Shown: positions 50,563 to 58,742 of the stretch, one piece after another
Numbering within the stretch: the first letter of the stretch is position 1
Layout: each line of letters opens with the position of its first letter
NCBI GenBank assembly: GCA_965242495.1
Contig: OZ251446.1
Location: forward strand, 2,914,001 to 2,978,000
Direction of reading: 5' to 3'
DNA length: 64,000 nt
Source of the DNA: CBDESN01 sp965242495
GTDB taxonomy: Bacteria; Pseudomonadota; Alphaproteobacteria; MPNO01
Made by a program: the position numbers and the translations under genes
The notes under the pieces: model-generated
What the model was told of the DNA's origin: nothing
Seen by the model: only the letters and a program-made list of their open reading frames with translations
The model's database searches: none

Positions 50563-51159
50563 TCAGATATCCTCCGGCGCCTCGTCCAGCCATGACATGA
50601 CCCGGTCAAGCTCTTCTCTACCGTGCTCCTGGAGGTTTCCTTCCCTGCTCTCCTCGCTCAGGGTGCGGCTGACGTAGTACCCGACGCTGCCGTCTTCCTC
50701 CGTGCCGATCTCGACCCTGCCGTACCCGCTGCGCCAGACGATGCAAATTTCCCATGCCTCGTCGGCGTAGACCTCATCGGGCCGCCTCCACTCCTCGCAC
50801 AGCCCGAGCAACGCCGCGATCTGGTCCCTGTTGACCTCGATCTGCAGCTTCGTCCCCCCCTTGACCTGGGCCGCCCGCAAGGTGTCGGCGTCGATCGTGT
50901 CCAGGATCTCCCGGGTCGTCTTCGTCTCCCGGCCGCTTCCACTCGTGTCGATCGTCCATCCAAGACCTCTCCCGTCCGCCTGCCATGCGGTTCCATTCCC
51001 GCACTGCGCCTGCTGCTCCGCAACCTCCCCTTCCTCTTCCCGCCTCGGTGCTTCGATGGGCTGTGGCGGTTGGCTCGATCCTCGCTTCGGCGCCATGCCT
51101 CCGTATGGGACGACAGGCGCTTCGATCCGGGCCAGCCCTGTGCTCGCCGTCAAGTTCAT
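50563..51159 (-). CDS. Hypothetical protein, second gene of the TIGR04255-like cassette
   Basis: A 198-residue protein, not recognised. Residues 1-60 are Pro/Gln/Gly-rich and probably disordered (MAPKRGSSQPPQP). Residues 75-198 look folded and acidic: EILDTIDADTLRAAQVKGG, QIAALLGLCEEWRRPDEV, EAWEICIVWRSGYGRVEIGTEEDGSVGYYVS, then an acidic end HGREELDRVMSWLDEAPEDI. The ATG overlaps the upstream stop (ATGA). No membrane segment or catalytic motif is seen. Confidence 0.7.
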   Translation of the reverse strand: MNLTASTGLARIEAPVVPYGGMAPKRGSSQPPQPIEAPRREEEGEVAEQQAQCGNGTAWQADGRGLGWTIDTSGSGRETKTTREILDTIDADTLRAAQVKGGTKLQIEVNRDQIAALLGLCEEWRRPDEVYADEAWEICIVWRSGYGRVEIGTEEDGSVGYYVSRTLSEESREGNLQEHGREELDRVMSWLDEAPEDI

Positions 51160-52001
51160 GTCGACTCTCCCGGTTGGCTCAATCCGATCCGGCCGGCGAT
51201 CTCCTCCGTGATCAGGTTCCCGAACAGCATATGGGTTCGTTCATGCAGTCCTTCATACACGGCGCGACCGTCGTCGTCCTTCCCGTCGACGGACTGGATG
51301 TTCTCGAACGCTCTGTCGAGCTTCAGGCGAGCGCTCGTCTCTCCGAATCCCCAGATCGCGGTCGTCACCACATGGATGATCGGGTGTACCCGATTTCCTT
51401 CCTCGCGCAGCCCCGCTCCGATCTGGAACCGTTCCAGAATTCGCTCCCCTTCGGGATCTTCGACCCATCCTTCCCCTAAGTGCCACTCCTTCGATCCCCT
51501 TGCCTGCGCCGGGATCCGGTTCTCCCGAATCGCGAGCTTCGGGTCGTAGGCGTCGTCGGCGCCGTCCCAGACGAGCAGGTCCTGGTAGGTCAGCTCCGCA
51601 CTGCGGATCTGCGCCAACGGGTGGGCGTTTCCGAGGATCTTGCCCAAGCTGGCGAACAGCTCGTAGGCTTTCCTGCTTACGCTCTTCCACCCCCCGTACT
51701 GTGCGCATCCGATCGTGATCGTCGGCCCGACGATCTCCATCCACCACGCGGCCTTGCCCGTGCGCATGAATTCGACGTACTGCGTGGGCGCCAGTGGTTT
51801 CACCTGGCCCTCCGCCAATGGCGTCGGGCCCATGGCGATCTCCATCACCGGCATCTGGTTCACCGCCGGCAACACCGCCTTCCAGTACTTCGCGTACCCT
51901 TTGTCGAGGTCCGCCCGCTCGTGCTCCATCATCTCGCCACTCCCCGTGAGCCGGAGAATCACGCTCTCGATGGTGTGGTCCGGGTGTAGTGGCTTGAACA
52001 T
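51156..52001 (-). CDS. TIGR04255-family-like protein
   Basis: A 281-residue protein whose length and shape match the sporadically distributed TIGR04255 family of unknown function: a start of the type HPDHTIESVILRLTG, a central beta-rich part (AAWWMEIVGPTITIGCAQYGGWKSVSRKAYE), and a C-terminal helix pair FENIQS...LHERTHMLFGNLITEEIAGRIGL. Assignment is from memory of the family, not a search. It is the promoter-proximal gene of a three-gene operon and has about 60% GC against about 70% around it. Start ATG 52001; the upstream ribosome site is weak. Confidence 0.65.
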   Translation of the reverse strand: MFKPLHPDHTIESVILRLTGSGEMMEHERADLDKGYAKYWKAVLPAVNQMPVMEIAMGPTPLAEGQVKPLAPTQYVEFMRTGKAAWWMEIVGPTITIGCAQYGGWKSVSRKAYELFASLGKILGNAHPLAQIRSAELTYQDLLVWDGADDAYDPKLAIRENRIPAQARGSKEWHLGEGWVEDPEGERILERFQIGAGLREEGNRVHPIIHVVTTAIWGFGETSARLKLDRAFENIQSVDGKDDDGRAVYEGLHERTHMLFGNLITEEIAGRIGLSQPGEST

Positions 52002-52111
52002 GCTGCTTCTGTTTCCGGGCGCCTGGCGTCTTGGCCCCGCTCGCGCTGCTCGGGGATTGGCGGCTCTCGCCCCCTTCTACCGCCTTCTCGTCCGTCTGTC
52101 GTGAAGGCATT

Positions 52112-52130
52112 ATGCCGACCCGGCATTTTT
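52112..52130. promoter_or_regulatory. Short hairpin upstream of the TIGR04255-like gene
   Basis: ATGCCG-ACC-CGGCAT with a run of T on the plus strand. It lies about 110 bases upstream of the minus-strand operon start. As a terminator it would act on plus-strand transcripts, but no plus gene ends here; it may instead be an operator. Role unproven. Confidence 0.35.
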
Positions 52131-52165
52131 GCCGTCCACGTCCCGGCTACGTCGCGCTCCCGGGC

Positions 52166-52318
52166 TCAGGACCCGTAACGGGGATCGTATAGAACGGGGA
52201 TCGCATGGGATGTGGGATGCGATTTCGGCCGGCGCAAGGACTGGCGGCGCATCGCGACACGATAGGACCGCTGCGCCCACGCCTTCTTGAGCGCCATCCG
52301 CATCGCCGCTACCTTCAT
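52166..52318 (-). CDS. Possible 50-residue basic protein
   Basis: An ATG-to-TGA frame starting MKVAAMRMALKKAWAQRSYR and ending LYDPRYGS, strongly basic (about 12 Lys/Arg in 35 residues) and without membrane segment. It sits between the TIGR04255-like operon and the divergent racemase-like gene. The ribosome site is weak, and chance cannot be excluded. The wider 52002-52419 stretch otherwise holds only promoters. Confidence 0.3.
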   Translation of the reverse strand: MKVAAMRMALKKAWAQRSYRVAMRRQSLRRPKSHPTSHAIPVLYDPRYGS

Positions 52319-52419
52319 CTTCTGGATACGAGTCCCGGGCCCGGCGAACCCGGACGGAAGCGAGCGTCTTCCGACCGGGATATGCTATCCTCGGCCGCGG
52401 CGGAGAACGGGACGAGGAC

Positions 52420-53202
52420 ATGGAGCCGATCCGCATCGCCTACCAGAGCTATGTCGACGCCGAGAGCGCCGGTCGCTACTGGCCCGACCTGCAGGCGCAT
52501 CTCGACCGCATCGCCGACGACGGGACGAGCCTCGACATCAAGGGCGTCTCGCCCCCCGATTCCCATGCCCACGCCTTGTCCGAGTTCCGTTGCGCGCGGG
52601 AGGTGATCTGCAACGCGGTCGCGGCCGAGCGCGAAGGGTACGACGCCTTCGTGATCGGGCATTTCCAGGACGCCGGCCTCTACGAAGCGCGGAGCGCCGT
52701 AGACATCCCCGTCCACGCCCTCGGCGAAGCCTCCATGCTGTACGCCTGCCAGCTGGGCCAGCGCAGCGGGATCGTGACCATCAACCCCCGCTATATCTCC
52801 TGGTTCCACCATCAGATCGGCAAGTACGGGCTGCGCGACCGGGTGACCGGCGTACATGCGATGACCTTCGAGCCGGGGCAGATCCTCGACGCCTTCGGCC
52901 GCGACGGCGGCGAGCACGAGATCGCGGCGGTGTTCGCGGAACAGGCGCGGCCGCTGGTGGCCCGGGGCGTGGACGTGCTGATCCCCGGCGGCGGCATCCC
53001 GATGCTGCTGTTCGGCCGACTCTTCGACCACAACGTCGATGGCGCCCCGGTGATCGACGGCATCCCGATCGTCGTCAAGATGGCCGAGATGGCGGTGAAG
53101 CTCCGGCGCCTGACCGGCCTCTCGGTCAGCCGGACCGCAGACTTCGCCAAACCGTCGCCGGCGTTGGTGGAGGAGTTCCTTTCCCACCCGAAAGGGCTTT
53201 AG
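52420..53202 (+). CDS. Asp/Glu/hydantoin racemase-like protein without catalytic cysteines
   Basis: A 260-residue protein of the racemase superfamily (Asp/Glu/hydantoin racemase). The two positions that hold catalytic Cys in racemases read GHFQDAGL (His81) and LIPGGGIPM (Gly190-192), so deprotonation by a Cys pair is not possible. It resembles the arylmalonate decarboxylase/maleate isomerase/HyuE folds, which use zero to two Cys. It opens the catabolic operon, 5 bases before the thiolase-like gene. Role unknown; perhaps a decarboxylase or lyase of the pathway. Confidence 0.75.
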   Translation: MEPIRIAYQSYVDAESAGRYWPDLQAHLDRIADDGTSLDIKGVSPPDSHAHALSEFRCAREVICNAVAAEREGYDAFVIGHFQDAGLYEARSAVDIPVHALGEASMLYACQLGQRSGIVTINPRYISWFHHQIGKYGLRDRVTGVHAMTFEPGQILDAFGRDGGEHEIAAVFAEQARPLVARGVDVLIPGGGIPMLLFGRLFDHNVDGAPVIDGIPIVVKMAEMAVKLRRLTGLSVSRTADFAKPSPALVEEFLSHPKGL

Positions 53203-53207
53203 CCCGC

Positions 53208-54383
53208 ATGTCCGGCGGGCGCGCCGGCTACGAAGGCGTCGCCGTCTGCGCGCCGACGACCGTTCCCTACGAGCGCTATTCGATCCGCAGCGCCCATTGG
53301 TTCTGCGGCCGCGCGCTGGCGGGGCTGCTGACGGGCGCCGGGCTCGACAAGGAGGAGGTCGACGGGTTCGCCGTGTCGAGCTTCACGCTGGAGCCGGACA
53401 GCGCGGTCGGGCTGATGCAGCATCTCGGCGCGTCGCCCCGCTGGCTCGATCATATTCCCATGGGGGGGGCCAGCGGCGCGGTCGCGCTCCGGCGCGCGGC
53501 GCGGGCGGTGCAGTCGGGCGACGCCGACGTCGTCGCCTGCATCGGCGCCGACACCAACCACGTCGACAGCTTCCGGCGCACCGTCGCCACCTTCAGCCAG
53601 TTCGCGAACGACGCCGTCTACCCCTACGGCTCGGGCGGCCCCAATTCGAGCTTCGCCTTCCTGACCGACCACTACATGCGCGCGTTCGGCGCGCGGCGGG
53701 AGGATTTCGGCAAGCTCTGCATCGACCAGCGGCGGAACGCGCTGACGCTGCCGCACGCGATGATGAAGCGCCCCCTGACGATGGAGGAATACCTCCATGC
53801 GCGCGTCATCGCCGAGCCGCTCCGCCTGTTCGATTGCGTGATGCCCTGCGCCGGCGCCGAGGGCTTCCTGGTCATGAGCGCGGACCGCGCCAAGTCGCTG
53901 GGCCTCCCCTATGCGACGGTCGCCGCCGCCATCGAGCGCCACAACGCCTATCCCGACGACCCGATCCAGACGCGCGGCGGCTGGGCGATGGACGCCGGGG
54001 AGCTGTACGACATGGCCGGGTGCGGACCCGAGGACATGGACGCGGTCCAGCTCTACGACGACTATCCGGTGATCTGCTTCCTGCAGCTCGAGGATCTGGG
54101 CTTCTGCGCCAAGGGCGCCGCCGCCGCGTTCACGCGCGGGCGCGACCTGACCGCGACGGGCGACTTCCCGCTCAACACTTCGGGCGGTCAGCTCTCCGCC
54201 GGCCAGGCGGGGGCGGGCGGCGGTTTTCTCGGCCTCGTCGAGACGGTCCGGCAGTTGACCGGGCAGGTCCTGGGCGCGGCGGTGGAGGGCGCGCGCCATG
54301 GCCTGGCGTCCTGCTTCGGCATGATCAACTACGATCGCGGCCTCTGCAGTTCGGCCGCGATCCTGCGGCGGAGCGACGCATGA
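53208..54383 (+). CDS. Thiolase-like protein (lipid-transfer/retro-aldolase type)
   Basis: A 391-residue SCP-x/thiolase-fold protein. The active Cys of thiolases (CASG) is MGGASGAVALRRAA here, and the HPxG histidine site is NTSGGQLSAGQAGAGG, so both classical catalytic groups are missing. This is the pattern of Ltp2-like proteins, which with a DUF35 partner catalyse retro-aldol cleavage of hydroxyacyl-CoA. Its stop overlaps the start of a DUF35 protein (ATGA), strengthening the analogy. The start ATG at 53208 was chosen over a longer shadow frame. Confidence 0.82.
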   Translation: MSGGRAGYEGVAVCAPTTVPYERYSIRSAHWFCGRALAGLLTGAGLDKEEVDGFAVSSFTLEPDSAVGLMQHLGASPRWLDHIPMGGASGAVALRRAARAVQSGDADVVACIGADTNHVDSFRRTVATFSQFANDAVYPYGSGGPNSSFAFLTDHYMRAFGARREDFGKLCIDQRRNALTLPHAMMKRPLTMEEYLHARVIAEPLRLFDCVMPCAGAEGFLVMSADRAKSLGLPYATVAAAIERHNAYPDDPIQTRGGWAMDAGELYDMAGCGPEDMDAVQLYDDYPVICFLQLEDLGFCAKGAAAAFTRGRDLTATGDFPLNTSGGQLSAGQAGAGGGFLGLVETVRQLTGQVLGAAVEGARHGLASCFGMINYDRGLCSSAAILRRSDA

Positions 54384-55621
54384 CCACGCCGCTGGCGCCG
54401 CCGAAGCGCAAGGACCCGGTCAAGCGGACGCGGCTGCCGACGCGGCCGCCGGGGAACCGGTCCCGCGAGGCGCAGGGTCTGGCGGCGATGGCGGCGCGGG
54501 GCCGGTTCGCCCTCCAGACCTGCGCCGGTTGCGGCGCGGCGCACTATCCCCCGCGCCAGATCTGCAGCCGGTGTCTCGGCGATGCGCTGGAGTGGCGCGA
54601 CGCCGCCGCCGGCGGCAGGCTGCTGGCGGAGACGACCCTGCGCCACGCCAACGACCTGTTCTTCCGCGACCGCCTGCCCTGGCGGCTCGGCGTCGTCGCC
54701 GCCGACGCCGGCCCGTCCATCGTGGTCCATCTGGCGGAGGATTGCGTGCGGGGCGAGCGGGTCCGTCTGGCCCTCAACCTCGACCGGGCGGGGAACGCCG
54801 TCGTGACCGCACGCCCCGAAACCCCGACCGCCAACCAGGCGGACGACCTGCAGCTGCGCGAGATGGCGTTCGATCCCGAGAACCGGCGGGTGCTGATCGT
54901 GGACGGCAAGACCGCCCTCGGCCTCGGCCTCGCGCGGGCGTTCGCCGCCGCCGGCGCGCGCGCCGTCTTCGCCGGCTGCGCCCAGCCCTGGCGGGCGAGC
55001 CGCGCCCTCGACGCGATGCGCGGGATCGAGCGCGTGACGATCTTCCCGCTCGACGTGACCGACACGGATTCGGTCGAAGAACTCGCCGCGACGATCGGCG
55101 ACAAGGTCGAGATCATGGTCAACAACGGCTACCATCTGCGCATGGGCGGGGCGATCGACCGGTTCGACGTCAACACCGCCCATGACGAGATGGAAGTCCA
55201 CTATCACGGCCTGCTGCGGCTCGCCGGACATTTCGGCCCGGCGATGCGCTCGCGGGGCGCCGACGGCCATCACGGGGCCGCGGCCTGGGTCAACGTTCTG
55301 TCGGCCTACGCCCTGGTCAACAACCCGACGCTGGGGACCTATTCGGCCTCCCAGGCCGCGGCGCTGTCGCTGTCGCAATGCCTGCGCGCCGAGCTGGCGG
55401 CCGGCGGCGTGCGGGTGGTCAACGCCTTCGTCGGCCCGATCGAGGACGAATGGCATCAGCTGGCGCCGCCGCCCAAGCTCGCCCCGGCGACGGTCGCGGA
55501 CCGCATCGTGGCCGCCCTGCGCCGGGGGGTGGAAGACGTGCCGGTCGGCGCGGTGGCGGAGGAGATCGTCCGGCGTCTGGCCGAGAACCCGAAGGAGATC
55601 GAGCGCGCGATCCGGCTGTAG
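54380..55621 (+). CDS. DUF35 OB-fold/zinc-ribbon protein fused to an SDR-like domain
   Basis: A 413-residue two-domain protein. Residues about 40-165 form a DUF35 rubredoxin-like zinc ribbon (CAGCGAAHYPPRQICSRC) and OB fold. Residues about 170-400 form a short-chain dehydrogenase fold (VLIVDGKTALGLGLARAF, MVNNGYHLR) whose YxxxK is YSASQ, so the catalytic Lys is Gln. The Gly loop has one extra residue. It begins inside the thiolase-like stop (ATGA). DUF35 proteins act with thiolase-like partners; the SDR part may be a non-catalytic ligand-binding or assembly domain. Confidence 0.82.
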   Translation: MTTPLAPPKRKDPVKRTRLPTRPPGNRSREAQGLAAMAARGRFALQTCAGCGAAHYPPRQICSRCLGDALEWRDAAAGGRLLAETTLRHANDLFFRDRLPWRLGVVAADAGPSIVVHLAEDCVRGERVRLALNLDRAGNAVVTARPETPTANQADDLQLREMAFDPENRRVLIVDGKTALGLGLARAFAAAGARAVFAGCAQPWRASRALDAMRGIERVTIFPLDVTDTDSVEELAATIGDKVEIMVNNGYHLRMGGAIDRFDVNTAHDEMEVHYHGLLRLAGHFGPAMRSRGADGHHGAAAWVNVLSAYALVNNPTLGTYSASQAAALSLSQCLRAELAAGGVRVVNAFVGPIEDEWHQLAPPPKLAPATVADRIVAALRRGVEDVPVGAVAEEIVRRLAENPKEIERAIRL

Positions 55622-55650
55622 CGCCGTCCGCGCGGGGAGGCTGACTCCAG

Positions 55651-56460
55651 ATGACGAAACCGAACGACCGCGACCCGGGCCCGGCGCTGCTGGCGGGCCT
55701 CCTCGCCGGTATAACCGGCGGCGGCATCCGCGTCGTCGATCTGACCATGACGCTCGACCGCAAGGTCCCGACGATCGTCCTGCCGCCCGAACTCGGACAG
55801 TCCTGGCCGTTCCGGATGGAGGAGATCTCGCGCTACGACCATCGCGGGCCGGCCACCTACTGGAACAACTTCTCCTGCGGCGAGCATACCGGCACCCATT
55901 TCGACGCGCCGATCCACTGGATCTCCGGCAAGGACCTGCCCGGCAATGCGACGGACACGATCCCGCCGGAGATGTTCCTGGCCCATGCCTGCGTGCTCGA
56001 CTGCTCGGCCCGGGCGGCGGCCGACCCGGACTATCTGCTCACGGTCGAAGCGGTCGAGGCCTGGGAGGAGGAGCACGGGCGCATCCCGCCCCGGTCATGG
56101 CTGCTGATGCGCACCGACTGGTCGCGCCGGCGCGACCCGGCGGCCTATCTCAACATGTCCGACGACGGCGCCCACACGCCGGGGCCCCACCCGGACCTGA
56201 TGCCCTGGCTGATCGACGAACGCGACGTGATCGGGTTCGGCTGCGAAGCGGTCGGCACCGACGCCGGCCAGGCGCCGCATTTCGCGGTCCCCTTCCCCTG
56301 CCACTACCACCTGCACGGGCGCAACCGGTTCGGCCTGCCGGCGCTGACCAATCTGGACCAGCTGCCGCCGCAGGGCGCGCTGCTGATCGCGCCGCCGCTG
56401 AAGATTCGCCGGGGCTCCGGCAGCCCGGTGCGGGCGCTCGCCCTGGTGGAAGGGGCGTAG
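55651..56460 (+). CDS. Cyclase family protein (kynurenine formamidase-like hydrolase)
   Basis: A 269-residue metal-dependent amidohydrolase of the 'cyclase' family. The metal-binding motif is HTGTHFDAPIHWISG; the flanking WNNFSCGEHTG and GAVGTDAGQ-like region (GCEAVGTDAGQAPHF) are also conserved. The family hydrolyses formylkynurenine, cyclic imides or related amides. In this operon it may open a ring or amide before CoA activation. 29 bases after the DUF35 gene; 3 bases before the ligase. Confidence 0.85.
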   Translation: MTKPNDRDPGPALLAGLLAGITGGGIRVVDLTMTLDRKVPTIVLPPELGQSWPFRMEEISRYDHRGPATYWNNFSCGEHTGTHFDAPIHWISGKDLPGNATDTIPPEMFLAHACVLDCSARAAADPDYLLTVEAVEAWEEEHGRIPPRSWLLMRTDWSRRRDPAAYLNMSDDGAHTPGPHPDLMPWLIDERDVIGFGCEAVGTDAGQAPHFAVPFPCHYHLHGRNRFGLPALTNLDQLPPQGALLIAPPLKIRRGSGSPVRALALVEGA

Positions 56461-56463
56461 GAA

Positions 56464-58035
56464 ATGCCCGCCGGCGCGCCCCGGCCGCAGCTCGCCGAGA
56501 TCGGCCGGGCCGGGCGAACCGACGTGAGCCGGCTGTTCGCGGCGACGGCGCAGCGCTGTCGCGACCGGACGGCGCTGGTCGACGGCGACCGGAGCCTGTC
56601 CTACGGCGCGCTCGACGAGCGGACGGGCCGGCTGGCGCAGGCGCTGCGGGAGCGCGGGATCGGGCGCGGCGACCGCATCGCGCTGCTCGCGCGCAACTGC
56701 ATCCCCTATATCGAAGTCGAGCTCGCGGCCGCCAGGATCGGCGCGATCTCGGTCAACCTCAACTGGCGCTCCTCGCGCGCCGAGCTCGCTCACTGCCTCG
56801 ACCTCACCTCGCCCGGCCTGATCGTCGCCGCGGCGGAGTTCGCTTCCGTTCTCGACGACGTCGGCCGGCCCGCTGCGCTCGACACCGGAGACGGCTACGA
56901 ACGGGCGCTTTCGGCCGCGCCCACGCCCGCGTCCGGCCTCGGGGCCGGTCCCGAAATCGACCCCGAAGACGGCATGGTCATCATCTTCACCAGCGGCACC
57001 ACGGGCCTCCCCAAGGGCGCCCTGATCAGCCACCGGGCCATGGTCGCGCGCACGCTGATCTACGCCGCCGAGCTGCGCGTCCCCGACGACGACACCTTCG
57101 TCGCCTGGTCGCCGCTGTTCCACATGGGCGCCAACGATTTCGCCCTCGCGACGCTGCTGCGGGGCGGCCGGGTGGTGGTCATGGACGGCTATCGGCCGGA
57201 CGACATCATCCGCGCGATCGAGACTTGGCCGGTACACTACCTCCAGGCCATTCCCGGCATGGTCGAGGACTTCGTCCGGCGGCTCAAGGCGGCGGCGGCG
57301 AAGCCCAAGCCGATCGGCATGGTCGGCGCCATGGCCGATCTGGTGCCCAGGCCGCTGCTGGCGGAGATCACCACCCTCCTCGACGCGCCCTACGTGAACA
57401 CCTTCGGCGCCACCGAGACCGGCATCCCGCCGGCGACGGCGAACTTCGTCCCCATCGGCGAGGCGCCCGCCTCGCTGCCCAAGCGGCAGAACCGGTTCTG
57501 CGAAGTGCGTCTGGTCGATGCCGACGACGACGACGTGCCGGACGGCGAGCCGGGCGAGCTGGCGATCCGGGGTCCCAGCCTGTTCTCGGGATACTGGGCG
57601 AACCCGGAGGCCAACGAGGAAGCCTTCCGCAACGGCTGGTTCCATATGGGCGACGTGTTCCGGCGCACCCCCGACGGCCTGCTCGATTTCGTCGACCGGG
57701 TGAAATACATGATCAAGTCGGGCGGCGAGAACGTCTACCCGGCCGAGATCGAACGCCACGTCATGGCGGACGCGCGCATCGTCGACGCCGCCGTGGTCCG
57801 CCGGCCCGACGAGCGCTGGGGCGAGGTCCCGGTGGTCTTCGCCGCCCGCGGCGACGACCGGCTGACGGAGGACGAGGTGATCGACATGTGCCGCGGCAGG
57901 ATCGCCAACTTCAAGCTGCCCAAGGCGGTCTATTTCATCGCCCCGGACGAGTTCCCGCGCAGCACCTCGGGCAAGATCCAACGCCATCTCCTCGAAGACA
58001 GGCTGAAGACGGCGCTCCCCCCGCAGGGGAGGTGA
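56464..58035 (+). CDS. Acyl-CoA synthetase (AMP-dependent)
   Basis: A 523-residue ANL-superfamily ligase that activates a carboxylic acid with ATP and CoA. The AMP/phosphate loop is IIFTSGTTGLPKGALIS. The A5 motif is NTFGATETG and A7/A8 are WFHMGDVFRRTPDGLLDFVDRVKYMIKSGGENVYPAEIE. The catalytic Lys is in STSGKIQRH. The N-terminal ligase pattern is that of medium-chain or aromatic acyl-CoA ligases; the exact acid is unknown. It ends the plus-strand operon. Confidence 0.92.
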   Translation: MPAGAPRPQLAEIGRAGRTDVSRLFAATAQRCRDRTALVDGDRSLSYGALDERTGRLAQALRERGIGRGDRIALLARNCIPYIEVELAAARIGAISVNLNWRSSRAELAHCLDLTSPGLIVAAAEFASVLDDVGRPAALDTGDGYERALSAAPTPASGLGAGPEIDPEDGMVIIFTSGTTGLPKGALISHRAMVARTLIYAAELRVPDDDTFVAWSPLFHMGANDFALATLLRGGRVVVMDGYRPDDIIRAIETWPVHYLQAIPGMVEDFVRRLKAAAAKPKPIGMVGAMADLVPRPLLAEITTLLDAPYVNTFGATETGIPPATANFVPIGEAPASLPKRQNRFCEVRLVDADDDDVPDGEPGELAIRGPSLFSGYWANPEANEEAFRNGWFHMGDVFRRTPDGLLDFVDRVKYMIKSGGENVYPAEIERHVMADARIVDAAVVRRPDERWGEVPVVFAARGDDRLTEDEVIDMCRGRIANFKLPKAVYFIAPDEFPRSTSGKIQRHLLEDRLKTALPPQGR

Positions 58036-58098
58036 ACGGCCCCCTTTTCGCGCTTTCTCCCTGTCGCTGGCCGGCGCGACTCTCCCGGCGCGATTTAT

Positions 58099-58142
58099 GT
58101 TCTCATTTTGTGCTTGACAAGAGGGATCGTTTGTGCTACATT
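58099..58142 (+). promoter_or_regulatory. Strong sigma-70-like promoter with LexA-like half-sites
   Basis: -35 TTGACA (58114-58119) and -10 TACATT (58137-58142) are 17 bases apart. Just upstream, GTTC-N7-GTGC (58099-58113) is one base from the alphaproteobacterial LexA box GTTC-N7-GTTC. No gene follows on the plus strand, only repeats up to 58742. Confidence 0.5.
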
Positions 58143-58742
58143 CCCCCAAGATCGAAAGATACGACCGGCAGCTCCATGCGGAGCTGCCGCAGGGAACGGC
58201 GATCCGGGCCTCGACCCGACCGGCTCGACCGGGGAGATGACGGATCCCCGGCGCGTCCGTCGTTACGAGCCTCGTCATTCCCGCGAAGCGGGAATTCAGG
58301 GCTCTTGACGAGTTTCCGGCGGCGTTTTTGCTCCTGTTTTTCGCCTGCTTTCGCCCTGCCTTCTGCGCGTTTTCGCCCTGCTTTTCCCCTGGTTTTTCGG
58401 TGTAACCCGTTGATGTATAAGAAAACTGCGAAAATTTGCCGCCAGCGATCCCGGTTTCGGCCTTCAGCGGCGCCGTTCGCCCCGTCCCCGGCGGGCATGG
58501 AAAAGCGCGCCGGCGCGGCGCCGATTCCGCGGCGGCGCTTTCTGCGCCCGCCCGCCCGCCGGAACCGGATTCGCCCGTTTCCGGCGGCGTTTTGCTCCCG
58601 CTTTTCGCCTGCTTTCGCCTTGCTTTTCGCGTGTTTTCGCCCTGCTTTTTCCCTGGTTTTTCGGTGTAACCCGTTGATGTATAAGGAAACTGCAAAAATT
58701 TCGTCGCCGGCGCGGCGAATCGCGTCGGCGCGGGGCGCGCGG
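58143..58742. repeat. Repeat region with a duplicated 125-base unit
   Basis: No gene. At 58210-58305 lies a composite dispersed repeat like that at 49602-49710. Then 58313-58437 and 58578-58701 are imperfect direct copies (from TTTCCGGCGGCG to the A/T-rich end AAAATTT), rich in T-tracts and containing the exact shared block GTGTAACCCGTTGATGTATA. On the minus strand both could encode YINGLHRKTR, but no complete gene results. Confidence 0.7.
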
